Shown here one piece after another: positions 1-7,974 of a stretch of DNA of 43,261 nt (positions within the stretch are counted from its first letter, which is position 1; each line of letters starts with the position of its first letter). Source of the DNA: Odoribacter sp. UBA944 (GTDB lineage Bacteria > Bacteroidota > Bacteroidia > Bacteroidales > Marinifilaceae). The stretch lies in NCBI GenBank assembly GCA_002293375.1, contig DBDA01000044.1:1924-45184 (forward strand), read 5' to 3'. The notes under the pieces were generated by a model, which searched no databases, was not told the DNA's origin, and saw only the letters and a list, made by a program, of their open reading frames with translations. A program made the position numbers and the translations under genes.

Positions 1-36
<36 letters not shown>

Positions 37-56
37 AATTCCTTTGAAATATGCGG

Positions 57-87
57 CAAAGATAATGGGTTTTTTGGTAACGGCAAA
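57..87 (-). promoter_or_regulatory. Promoter of the tRNA-Gly gene
   Basis: Reading the minus strand, TTTG (84-87) is followed after 19 nt by TATCTTTG (57-64), a perfect match to the Bacteroidota -33/-7 consensus (TTTG, N19-20, TAnnTTTG). Transcription would start near position 50, about 14 nt before the mature tRNA 5' end. Confidence 0.75.
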
Positions 88-130
88 AAAAAGATAAAAA
101 AAGCACTTCTCCGGTTGAGTAATGAGGTTA

Positions 131-201
131 CGCTACTTTAGCGAGGGGGTATTGATGTGCAAGAAGCGAAAAAGCGAAGCAGCTTCAGCACACAATACCC
201 C
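131..201. other. Two adjacent inverted repeats, unknown function
   Basis: A short hairpin (131-143, 5-bp stem, 3-nt loop) is followed by a strong one. Bases 146-160 pair with 188-201 (14 bp with one bulged A), and inside it GAAGC (163-167) can pair with GCTTC (182-186). There is no T-tract on either side, so it does not look like an ordinary terminator. It lies between the divergent ends of the tRNA promoter and the hsp20 terminator, in about 190 nt without a plausible gene. It may be a REP-like or RNA structure element; no function can be assigned from the sequence. Confidence 0.55.
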
Positions 202-280
202 GAAGCGATCAGGTGAGTCCGAATATAAAAGAACAAATTTTCGAACGTTAGCTTTACTAAAAAACTGAAAAAGAAGCAAG

Positions 281-313
281 CAAAAAAACGGTCGGTTCCG
301 AAAAACCGACCGT
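281..313 (-). terminator. Rho-independent terminator of the small heat-shock gene
   Basis: A perfect 10-bp stem (288-297 paired with 304-313, 6-nt loop) is followed on the minus strand by a run of seven T. It sits 18 nt past the stop codon of the Hsp20 gene. Confidence 0.85.
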
Positions 314-331
314 AGACCGAAGTTCGACAAC

Positions 332-769
332 TTACTTCACCTCAATTGTTTTGTGCAATTTTTCCGTCTCTGCATTCTTGGGCATGGTTATCTCAAGAAT
401 TCCATCCTGGTAAGCCGCCTTCGCTTCAGCCACATTGTACTTATCTTCGGGCAATTCCAAAGCCCTCCGGAAAGAATAAGAAGAGAACTCCCGTCGGAGG
501 TATTTCCCTTTTTCCTCCTTTTCCTCTTTCTCCTCCTGCACCTCTCCGGAAATGGTCAGGATGCCGTTTTTATACTCTAAGTGCATATCCTTCTTTTTCA
601 TACCGGGGATCCGAAGCTCCAGGATCAGTTGCTTATCGTCCTCCTTCACATTCAGGGCGGGCATATTGTGATGCTCTCCGCCGGCGGGCCACATACCGGA
701 AGTGAAAAAATCATCCAGCAATCCGGAATAGAAAGGCCTGAGTTCTGTGTTTCTCTTTATAATAGCCAT
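332..769 (-). CDS. Small heat-shock protein, Hsp20/alpha-crystallin family
   Basis: The 145-residue product is a cytosolic ATP-independent chaperone that holds unfolding proteins for refolding by DnaK or ClpB-type machines; this role is family knowledge. The alpha-crystallin domain spans roughly residues 36-140. It starts at the conserved 'ALNVKEDDKQLILEL' strand region, has the 'LRRE' and 'F.R...LP' elements, and ends with the family hallmark 'AAYQDGILEITMPK' (G-I-L followed by a P-K turn). The charged EEKEEKEEK insertion before 'YLRREF' is typical of bacterial members. Length is normal. The gene stands alone, ends in a good terminator, and has no close co-directional neighbour, so it is probably monocistronic. 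I could not see a heat-shock operator (CIRCE-like repeat) upstream. Confidence 0.93.
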   Translation of the reverse strand: MAIIKRNTELRPFYSGLLDDFFTSGMWPAGGEHHNMPALNVKEDDKQLILELRIPGMKKKDMHLEYKNGILTISGEVQEEKEEKEEKGKYLRREFSSYSFRRALELPEDKYNVAEAKAAYQDGILEITMPKNAETEKLHKTIEVK

Positions 770-854
770 AATGCAAAAAATGGTTTAGTTACAGAAAGGT
801 ATACGCCGCTTGATTTTCAACGGTTACAGAGTCTACCATTAATTGGAGTTAAAG

Positions 855-885
855 TTTGTACACCGCTGAATATTTTGTATCTTAG
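855..885 (+). promoter_or_regulatory. Promoter of the gamma-carbonic-anhydrase-like gene
   Basis: TTTG (855-858), 19-nt spacer, TATCTTAG (878-885). The -7 element differs from TAnnTTTG at one position. It lies 34 nt before the ATG. Confidence 0.55.
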
Positions 886-919
886 CCAATCGGAAATAAA
901 CTTTTAAAGTCTAAAAAAA

Positions 920-1435
920 ATGGCGATCATAAAAAAATTGAACGGACACATGCCGGTATTCGGAAAAAACTGTTTCTTGGCCGACAATGCGGTGATCATA
1001 GGGGATGTGGAGATGGGAGATGATTGCAGCGTATGGTTTGGAGCCGTGTTGCGGGGTGATGTCCACTTCATAAAGATTGGAAATAGGGTCAATATACAAG
1101 ACAATGCAACCATACACGCCACCTACCAAAAATCCCCGACGACGATTGGAAACAACGTTTCCATTGCGCACAACGCAGTTATACACGGCTGCACCATCAA
1201 AGACAACATCCTGATCGGGATGGGAGCTATCGTGTTGGACGATGCGGTAGTAGAAAGCAACGCAATCGTGGCGGCAGGCAGTGTGGTCACGAAAGGAACC
1301 GTCGTGGAATCCGGCTGGATTTACGCAGGCATTCCGGCCAAAAAGATCAAAGAGGTAGGACCCGAATTACTCAAAAACGAAATAGAACGGATTGTCAATT
1401 CCTATTCAATGTATGCCGGTTGGTACCAAGAGTGA
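920..1435 (+). CDS. Gamma-carbonic-anhydrase-like hexapeptide-repeat protein
   Basis: The product has 171 residues and the left-handed beta-helix of the YrdA/PaaY/gamma-CA family, shown by repeated I/V-G-x-x-(A/N/S) hexapeptides across residues 15-130. Three histidines sit where the family binds its metal: His66 in 'ATIHATYQ', and His84 and His89 in 'IAHNAVIHG'. The protein is therefore probably a trimeric metal enzyme or carrier. Actual carbonic anhydrase activity is not certain, because many relatives are inactive or act as CoA thioesterases. The start follows a recognisable promoter. Its 3' end overlaps the convergent CPBP protease gene by 41 bp, so the last 13 codons are shared with that gene in antisense. 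Confidence 0.9.
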   Translation: MAIIKKLNGHMPVFGKNCFLADNAVIIGDVEMGDDCSVWFGAVLRGDVHFIKIGNRVNIQDNATIHATYQKSPTTIGNNVSIAHNAVIHGCTIKDNILIGMGAIVLDDAVVESNAIVAAGSVVTKGTVVESGWIYAGIPAKKIKEVGPELLKNEIERIVNSYSMYAGWYQE

Positions 1436-2306
1436 ACCTGGAGAAGTGAAATTTTTTGTAACAGATCCAAAGAAATAGCAGTCCGAACACCAGCAACACG
1501 ACGACGTCCGTCCAGGAGGCACTGGGGTTTGTGTCTTTAAAGAGAGCGTGTGTCCGGAGTGCCGACGAATCGGAAGTGATCAACAGGGCTGAGAGCAGGT
1601 TGTTCCCGAAGTGCATACCAATGGCTAACTCCAATCCATCGTCCCAAATAACGAGAAGGCCCATAATCAGGCCCATCAGGATATACTGGGACATGGCCAA
1701 TCCAAAACCAAACCGCTCTACTTCCGGATTGCTGCTGTGCATCAGTCCGAACAGCAGGGATGTGACAAGCAACGCCCCCCATCTGGAGCGGAACAGCAGA
1801 TAACCGCCTTGCATCAGGTAGCCCCGGAACATGATCTCTTCGAATCCGGCCTGAAAGGGGAGCAGGAGAAGGGCCACTGCAACCAAGATCAAAAAGTTCA
1901 ACGGATCGAACTGAAATACCAGATCGGAGGTATCTTCAAACAGCAGGGAAACCGACAGGCCGGCCAGCGACAAGAGTATCCAGACACCTGTGCCGAAAAA
2001 GAAGCGTTTACAGTCAAAACGGGGACGTCCGGTCACCAGATCCAACGGCTTTTTTTCCTGCAACAGGCGGGCGAACCAAAAAAGAGTGAGCAGTCCGATC
2101 GCAAAAGAGAGCAGTCCGAGTGCCAATCCCAAATTGGTAGACATGGTTTCGCTGATATTCCCTTGTAGAAAATTTTTCGAATCCCGGAAAAGAGCGTACG
2201 CAACCAACGGCATGCTGCCCAATTGAATACCGATAAATACCAGGAGTGTTACGCTTAGGTAGAGGTACCAGCGATTTTTTCCTCGAAAGGCTTTGTAGAA
2301 AAACAT
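1395..2306 (-). CDS. CPBP-family intramembrane metalloprotease
   Basis: This 303-residue multi-pass membrane protein has about seven or eight hydrophobic segments. The three CPBP/Abi signature motifs are present: EEIMFR (156-161, the EExxxR motif), FGLMH with His190, and HFGNN (232-236). These form the proposed metal site of the Rce1-like family. Bacterial members are linked to prenyl-protein-like processing, bacteriocin self-immunity or unknown substrates, so the substrate here is unknown. The gene begins 17 nt after the ftsK stop on the same strand and is probably co-transcribed with it. Its 3' end overlaps the gamma-CA-like gene. Confidence 0.88.
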   Translation of the reverse strand: MFFYKAFRGKNRWYLYLSVTLLVFIGIQLGSMPLVAYALFRDSKNFLQGNISETMSTNLGLALGLLSFAIGLLTLFWFARLLQEKKPLDLVTGRPRFDCKRFFFGTGVWILLSLAGLSVSLLFEDTSDLVFQFDPLNFLILVAVALLLLPFQAGFEEIMFRGYLMQGGYLLFRSRWGALLVTSLLFGLMHSSNPEVERFGFGLAMSQYILMGLIMGLLVIWDDGLELAIGMHFGNNLLSALLITSDSSALRTHALFKDTNPSASWTDVVVLLVFGLLFLWICYKKFHFSRFTLGTNRHTLNRN

Positions 2307-2323
2307 AGTTTTAATTTTAGCGG

Positions 2324-4792
2324 TTAATCGTTTAAAGAGCGGAGGATGCTTTCCAGACTGTATTCGTCCGAGACAAGCACCTGTCGGGCTTTACTTCCTT
2401 CGAACGGGCCGACGATACCGGCCACTTCCAATTGATCGATGATCCGGCCGGCCCGGTTGTATCCGATGGAAAATCTTCTTTGTATGGAAGAGGTGGAGCC
2501 CTGTTGCATATTGACAACCAACCGGGCGGCTTCTTCGAAGAGCGGGTCTTTCACGCCCAGATCCGCTTCAGAGATGCTTCCGCCTTCACCCTCCGGCACG
2601 TATTCCGGCAGAGCGAAAGCGCTCGGATACGATTGCTGTCCGGCGATAAAGGTTGTGATGGTTTCGATCTCCGGCGTATCTACAAAGGCGCACTGTACGC
2701 GGGTCATTTCGCTGCCCACGGACATGAGCATATCTCCGCGCCCGATCAATTGATTGGCACCGGGAGAATCAAGAATGGTTCGGGAGTCGATCATGGAAGC
2801 CACTTTGAAAGCGATGCGCGCCGGGAAATTAGCTTTGATCACCCCGGTAATGATATTGGTGGAGGGGCGCTGGGTGGCGATGATCATGTGGATCCCCACT
2901 GCCCGGGCCAACTGGGCGATGCGGGCGATGGGCTGCTCTACCTCTTTGCCGGCCGTCATGATGAGATCGGCGAATTCGTCCACGATCACCACAATGTAAG
3001 GCAGGTATTTGTGCCCTTTTTGCGGATTCAGCGACCGCTTGACAAATTTGTCGTTGTACTCCTTGATGTTCCGCACCTGTGCCTCCTTCAGCAGGTCGTA
3101 CCGGCTGTCCATCTCAATACAGAGCGAATTGAGGGTATTGATCACCTTGGACGTTTCCGTGATGATCGCCTCCTCCTCTTCCGGCAGTTTGGCTAAAAAG
3201 TGCTTCTCGATAATCGAATAGATGCTCAGTTCGACCTTTTTGGGGTCTACCATGACAAATTTCAACTGGGCCGGATGCTTTTTGTATAGCAGGGAGGTGA
3301 TGATGGCGTTCAGGCCGACCGATTTTCCCTGCCCGGTCGCACCGGCCACCAACAGATGGGGCATTTTGGCCAGGTCGAACGTAAAGGTTTCGTTGGAGAT
3401 GGTGCGTCCGAGTGCAACAGGTAAAGCGTATTTCGACTCCTGGAACTTTTTGGAGGCGATGATGCCCCGCATGGAGACCACCTCCGGGTTCTGGTTGGGC
3501 ACCTCGATCCCAATGGTTCCGGCACCCGGAATGGGAGCGATGATGCGGATGCCCAGCGCCGCCAGACTGAGCGCAATATCGTCTTCTAAATTCTTGATCC
3601 TCGATATCTTAACCCCCGGAGCCGGAATAATCTCGTACAGTGTCACCGTCGGGCCGATGGTCGCTTTGATCTTGACGATCTCTATCTTGTAATTTCGCAG
3701 GGTCTCTACGATTTTGTCTTTGTTTTCGGCCAACTCTTCCTGGGTCACCTTGGGGTGCCCGCTGGAGTGCTCTTCCAACAGTTCGAGCGGCGGGTATTTG
3801 TAATGAGAGAGGTCCAGGGTAGGATCGTAATCGCCCTCCGGCTGGAGGTTAGTGGAGACAGTCTCCTCGTTTTTTTCCCGGTTAATGGTCAATTCCACCT
3901 CATCTTCTGGGAACTCTTCCTCTTCGAAACCTTCGGTATTTTCCCTGTTTTCGGGGGAGAAGGTGAAATCGGTAAGGGATACTGGAATATCGCCAAAATC
4001 TGGGTCCAGGATCTCCGGCGGTGCGATCTCTTCCGGCTCTTCCCCGAAATCCGGAAATTCAAAGATTTCCGCAGCTTCCACAGTCGGAGCCTCTTCGTTC
4101 TCCGGCAACTTCTCTGCCGGTTCTTCCGGTTGCAGGGGCAACTCCCTTTTCTTTGGGAACAGCCGTTTAAAAAAGGCGACACATCGATAAAACGCCCGCT
4201 CAAATCCGAAAAAAAGCAGAATGGAGAAGGAGAGGATCAGAATAAAAAAAGTTCCGATCTTGCCGGTCAATGCATTGAGCCACTGAGCTACAAAGTAGCC
4301 GTGAGCCCCACCGGGGTATAGGTAGGACTTCTGCAGCCCGAACCAGGAGTCGGCCAAATCGGAGGCATATCCCAGGAAAAGAGAGATCCAGACAATAAAC
4401 AGGAGCGAGAAAAAGAGTTTCCGGGGGAATCGGGCGATCTTCTTGCCGGCGATGCGGATACCGCACAGAAGCAGGATGTAACAGAAGAAAAAAGAGGCGA
4501 CGCCGAACCAGCGGTTGATCAGCAGATCGGATATCCAGGCGCCTAATTTCCCGGCCGGATTTTCAGCCGTTACGGTGGGATTGGCGATCACTTTTCTCAG
4601 CCCTTTGTCGATCAGACTCTGGTCGATTCCGCCCGTAAAGAAGAAGCCGATCAGGGAAAAAAGTATATACAGCGAGATCAATGTCAGCGCTATCCCCAAA
4701 ACAGCGTGTACCCGGGAATCTTCCCAGAAAGAAAAGTCCGGCGGCGTTTTTTTTGAAGCTTTCGTCGGCTGAGGGGTACTCCTTTTTTTCAT
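2324..4792 (-). CDS. ftsK: DNA translocase FtsK
   Basis: The 822-residue product is a septum-anchored hexameric ATPase that pumps chromosome ends across the closing septum and activates dif recombination (family knowledge). Visible parts: four to five membrane segments in residues 28-200, an acidic proline-rich linker (about 215-345), then the alpha/beta motor. The motor has Walker A GATGQGKS (484-491), Walker B 'VVIVDEFADL' (about 601-610) and 'ATQRPSTNIITGVIKANFPARI'-type motor motifs just after. The C-terminal winged-helix gamma domain (about 755-822) reads the KOPS/FRS polarity sites. I chose the ATG at 4792 rather than one at 4963. The upstream extension looks non-coding, runs into the acyl-CoA ligase gene, and would contain the likely promoter. 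The linker is short compared with E. coli FtsK, as usual outside Enterobacteria. Confidence 0.96.
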   Translation of the reverse strand: MKKRSTPQPTKASKKTPPDFSFWEDSRVHAVLGIALTLISLYILFSLIGFFFTGGIDQSLIDKGLRKVIANPTVTAENPAGKLGAWISDLLINRWFGVASFFFCYILLLCGIRIAGKKIARFPRKLFFSLLFIVWISLFLGYASDLADSWFGLQKSYLYPGGAHGYFVAQWLNALTGKIGTFFILILSFSILLFFGFERAFYRCVAFFKRLFPKKRELPLQPEEPAEKLPENEEAPTVEAAEIFEFPDFGEEPEEIAPPEILDPDFGDIPVSLTDFTFSPENRENTEGFEEEEFPEDEVELTINREKNEETVSTNLQPEGDYDPTLDLSHYKYPPLELLEEHSSGHPKVTQEELAENKDKIVETLRNYKIEIVKIKATIGPTVTLYEIIPAPGVKISRIKNLEDDIALSLAALGIRIIAPIPGAGTIGIEVPNQNPEVVSMRGIIASKKFQESKYALPVALGRTISNETFTFDLAKMPHLLVAGATGQGKSVGLNAIITSLLYKKHPAQLKFVMVDPKKVELSIYSIIEKHFLAKLPEEEEAIITETSKVINTLNSLCIEMDSRYDLLKEAQVRNIKEYNDKFVKRSLNPQKGHKYLPYIVVIVDEFADLIMTAGKEVEQPIARIAQLARAVGIHMIIATQRPSTNIITGVIKANFPARIAFKVASMIDSRTILDSPGANQLIGRGDMLMSVGSEMTRVQCAFVDTPEIETITTFIAGQQSYPSAFALPEYVPEGEGGSISEADLGVKDPLFEEAARLVVNMQQGSTSSIQRRFSIGYNRAGRIIDQLEVAGIVGPFEGSKARQVLVSDEYSLESILRSLND

Positions 4793-4825
4793 GTTCGAGC
4801 AAACGGTCTTTAGCTGTTCCGCGGG

Positions 4826-4856
4826 CGAAGATACAAAAAAAAATGCATCCGGGAAA
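4826..4856 (-). promoter_or_regulatory. Putative ftsK promoter
   Basis: On the minus strand TTTC (4853-4856), 19 nt, then TATCTTCG (4826-4833), one mismatch in each element from the Bacteroidota consensus. It lies about 35 nt before the chosen ATG, which supports that start. Confidence 0.45.
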
Positions 4857-4901
4857 AAGCCCCTGCCGATATAACAAGGAACCGTTTGAACCTGTTTTGT
4901 T

Positions 4902-6563
4902 TTAAAAGGAGGATTTGGGTTGGTACAGGTAGCGTTTGATGCTTCTCTTGGGGGTTTTTTCAAACTCCTCTTGCCGGATTTGGATCCGGCTGATCTGGCT
5001 GTAGCAGGGCAACTCTTTGTTCAGTACTTTCCGGCTGTGATCCAATTGTTTATATACCTCTTCCGGGGATAAACGGGAGCGTTTGACCGCTTCCGTTTCC
5101 GGATAGATCAAGGCGATCAATTTCCCTTTTTCACTGATTACGAGGGACTCCGATACGTAGGGCATCACGTTGAGTTTGTCCTCGATCTCTTCGGGGTAAA
5201 TGTTCTGTCCGCTGGAACCGAGGATCATGTTTTTACTTCTTCCTTTGATGTACAGGTACCCTGCCTCGTCCATCACCCCCAGGTCACCGGTGTGGAGCCA
5301 TCCATCCGGATCGATGGCTGCGGCCGTGGCCTCTGGGTTTTTGTAATACCCCTTCATCACATTCGCCCCCTTTACAAAAATTTCTCCGACGGTTTTTCGG
5401 GCATCGGGCGAATCGATTTTTACCTCCATCCGGTCGACGGCCTTTCCACAGGATCTTGGCCGGAAGGTTTGCCAGTGATCAAAGGATATCCCCGGCCCGC
5501 ACTCCGTCATACCGTATCCGACGGTGAATGGGAAACGGATGGCGAACAAGAAAGATTCGACTTCGTGATTCAGAGCGGCGCCGCCCACAGCCAACAGCTT
5601 AAAACGCCCTCCGAATGCATCCAGCACTTTTTGGCGAATCCGGGCCTGTACCGGCTTGCTGATAAAGGGGATTTTCATACAGAGCCGGATATGAGGGCGC
5701 TTTACTTTTGGGAGTACCTGATTCCGGATGATCTTTTCAATGATCAACGGGACGGCAACGATCAGGTGGGGACGGACGGTAGAGAATACCTCCGCAACGA
5801 TCCGGGGCGAAGGGATCTTGGAGAGGAAAAAGATTTGATTCCCACTTGTAAACGGGTAGATAAATTCAAATGCCAGACCGTACATGTGGGCCATCGTCAG
5901 GATAGAGACCAGTTTTTCTCCCGGATTGTATCCTAGTTCGTCCAGGGCGAACCGGAGGTTTGACCAGAGGCTGAGGTAGGGGAGCATCACCCCTCTGGAA
6001 GCGCTGCTGGTGCCGGAAGTGTAGTTGATCAGGGCGATCTCTTCCGGCTCTTCCCGCCGGTACCGGATATCATCCTGAGAGAGACGGCCGGGATGTCGTT
6101 CTTCGTATAGCCTGGCGGCCTGTTCTTCCGCTGTAGCCATCTGTTCCGTCCGGGTATGCCGGGTCGTATAATCTTCCATTCGGATAATCCCGTCTAATGC
6201 AGGCATGTGTTTGTGGTCGATGATCTCCCAGATGCAATCCCCTACGAACAGCAGTTTGGATCCGGAGTGGTTGATGATGTGGTGGATGTTGTCGGCCTTG
6301 AATTCATGTAGAATGGGAACGGCGGTACCCCCGTAAGTTAAGATGGCCAGGAAGGCGATTCCCCAATTGGCACAGTTGCGGCTGCAGAGGGCGATTTTAT
6401 CACCTTTTTTTATGTCTCCTTGTTCAAATAAAATATGCAACGTTGCTATTTGCCGGGCTACATCTTTGTAATGATACGTTATTTTCTTGTAATCGGTAAG
6501 TGCGGGCAGATCCCAGTAATCCCTGATGCTGTTTTCGATCAGTTCAATAAAACTTTTTTGCAT
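4902..6563 (-). CDS. AMP-dependent long-chain acyl-CoA synthetase/ligase
   Basis: The 553-residue product belongs to the adenylate-forming (ANL) superfamily. It probably activates fatty acids with ATP and CoA. Motifs in order: the phosphate-binding loop 'INYTSGTSSASRGVM', the adenine-pocket 'GYGMTECGPG', 'GWLHTGDLG' with the ribose-binding Asp, and the hinge 'GRSKNMILGSSGQNIYPEEIED', typical of long-chain acyl-CoA synthetases. The usual T-G in the P-loop is replaced by S-S-A-S, a variant common in Bacteroidota FadD-like proteins. It could also be an acyl-ACP synthetase; the sequence does not decide the acceptor or chain length. It lies 78 nt downstream of the methyltransferase gene and 109 nt upstream of ftsK on the same strand. 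Confidence 0.9.
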   Translation of the reverse strand: MQKSFIELIENSIRDYWDLPALTDYKKITYHYKDVARQIATLHILFEQGDIKKGDKIALCSRNCANWGIAFLAILTYGGTAVPILHEFKADNIHHIINHSGSKLLFVGDCIWEIIDHKHMPALDGIIRMEDYTTRHTRTEQMATAEEQAARLYEERHPGRLSQDDIRYRREEPEEIALINYTSGTSSASRGVMLPYLSLWSNLRFALDELGYNPGEKLVSILTMAHMYGLAFEFIYPFTSGNQIFFLSKIPSPRIVAEVFSTVRPHLIVAVPLIIEKIIRNQVLPKVKRPHIRLCMKIPFISKPVQARIRQKVLDAFGGRFKLLAVGGAALNHEVESFLFAIRFPFTVGYGMTECGPGISFDHWQTFRPRSCGKAVDRMEVKIDSPDARKTVGEIFVKGANVMKGYYKNPEATAAAIDPDGWLHTGDLGVMDEAGYLYIKGRSKNMILGSSGQNIYPEEIEDKLNVMPYVSESLVISEKGKLIALIYPETEAVKRSRLSPEEVYKQLDHSRKVLNKELPCYSQISRIQIRQEEFEKTPKRSIKRYLYQPKSSF

Positions 6564-6641
6564 AACGAAATATTTCTATACACTCTGTTATAGCGAAAAA
6601 ATTCGGAAAAAGTTCGGAAAAAAGGAAAAAAATGTGTATTT

Positions 6642-7835
6642 CTACATACATTTCCGGGAGACGATTATGATGCGTTGGGCAGGATTAACAGTAGTGGCGA
6701 AGAGATAGTGGTCGCCGCCTTCTGCGATGCCCGAACGTTGGCGGAGTTCGGCGACGGAAAGCGGAAAGTTGCGGACGGTGATGTTGGCTTTGGGGATCTC
6801 CTGTTTGAGCACTTTCTGGTTCTTTCCGGAGAAAGGAATTGTTTTTTCCACCCGAAACCGCCGGCCCGGAAAGGTCGGGATCCATCGATCGGAGGTGTAC
6901 AGGTGGCTGTTTTTGTGTAATTTATAAACCTTGAACTGTTCGGCTATGATTTTGAAAGCACCTCCTTTCAGTAGGGCGACATGAGGTTCATAGAGGAATG
7001 CGGAGATGCCGTTGACCGGGTGTTCCTTACAGGTTTTTTCTTCCCGCAGAGTGAACACAAAGGGAATGGTTTCTTCGCCGGATTTCAGATTTACACAAGT
7101 GATTTTTACCTCTTCGGCTGGAAATGTCCCATTTTCCAATACGAACAGGAGCTCTTTGCATTCGTTGTGCAGGGCCACGACGTGCACTTCCCGGGTTTCG
7201 GGCAGCAGGCGGAGCGTCTCTCCGATGTCCGCCATTGGGGAGGTTTTCACGATCAGGCGCGTGCAGCGGGGGAGCAGGAGGGATTTCAGGGCGAGTATGT
7301 CCGGTTCGCAGTCGGAGAGAGCGAACAGGCGACGGTTGCCGGTTGCCCGGCGGGCAGGGTCTATATAAAACGTATCAGCCGACAACTCTCCGACCAAAAC
7401 GGTGGCATCGGCCTCCACGATTCGGATATTTTCCGCACCCAGCATCCGGAAATTTACGCCAGCCGCCCGGCAGTAGTCCGGGTTCCGTTCAATGTAGGTG
7501 ACGGAGGCCGCTTTTCGGGAAAAATACCAACTGTCCACCCCCAATCCACCAGTCAAGTCGCATACATTTTCTCCTCTCAGCAAAGATTGTTTGTAAGCGG
7601 CACAGGCCTCCGAAGAGCACTGTTCCGCTGCGAGGCGGGAGGGGAAGATCAGGCCGGAGTTCGCGTACCACTCCGGCAATTTTTCCCGGATCTGCCGGCG
7701 GGCAGCGATCTGTATGGTAGCGGCCGGTATGTCAATGCTCGGATACCTGCCGGCCTGCAATAATAATTTGTCCGTGTCTTCGTCTGCATGTTGTCGGACA
7801 AACTCACGTAATTCGTCGGAGAGCGGATGGATCAT
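6642..7835 (-). CDS. Class I SAM-dependent methyltransferase with THUMP-like domain
   Basis: This 397-residue protein belongs to a family widespread in Bacteroidota. An N-terminal helical region (1-85) leads to a Rossmann methyltransferase domain. That domain has the SAM-binding motif I 'VCDLTGGLGVDSWYFS', an acidic motif II 'VTYIERN', and 'FYIDPARR', which resembles the (N/D)PPY-type catalytic loop of nucleic-acid methyltransferases. The C-terminal part (about 270-397) matches the THUMP-like extension that would bind RNA. The substrate is unknown; rRNA or tRNA is the natural guess (inference). It is divergently transcribed from rpsA, and the two share a 139-nt promoter region. Confidence 0.85.
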   Translation of the reverse strand: MIHPLSDELREFVRQHADEDTDKLLLQAGRYPSIDIPAATIQIAARRQIREKLPEWYANSGLIFPSRLAAEQCSSEACAAYKQSLLRGENVCDLTGGLGVDSWYFSRKAASVTYIERNPDYCRAAGVNFRMLGAENIRIVEADATVLVGELSADTFYIDPARRATGNRRLFALSDCEPDILALKSLLLPRCTRLIVKTSPMADIGETLRLLPETREVHVVALHNECKELLFVLENGTFPAEEVKITCVNLKSGEETIPFVFTLREEKTCKEHPVNGISAFLYEPHVALLKGGAFKIIAEQFKVYKLHKNSHLYTSDRWIPTFPGRRFRVEKTIPFSGKNQKVLKQEIPKANITVRNFPLSVAELRQRSGIAEGGDHYLFATTVNPAQRIIIVSRKCM

Positions 7836-7853
7836 ATTTGTTTATTTACAACG

Positions 7854-7861
7854 CAAAAGTA
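7854..7861 (-). promoter_or_regulatory. -7 element for the methyltransferase gene
   Basis: TACTTTTG on the minus strand, a perfect TAnnTTTG match, 19 nt before the ATG at 7835. No convincing -33 element was seen. Confidence 0.45.
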
Positions 7862-7910
7862 TAAAATGTATTTTCTTAAAAAAATGTATGGTGGAACAGA
7901 GAATTATTGC

Positions 7911-7918
7911 TACTTTTG
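7911..7918 (+). promoter_or_regulatory. -7 element for rpsA
   Basis: TACTTTTG, a perfect TAnnTTTG match, giving an expected start near 7925 and a leader of about 50 nt before the rpsA ATG. The -33 region is weak. Confidence 0.5.
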
Positions 7919-7974
7919 CGCCGTGTTTTAAAATAATGTCTAACTTATTGGTTTAGAAACAATTTAATTTTATC

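Noticed and set aside
133..330. 65-codon minus-strand reading frame near the left edge
   Set aside because: It runs through the hsp20 terminator and the inverted repeats, has no recognisable domain, and its composition does not look like a coding sequence.
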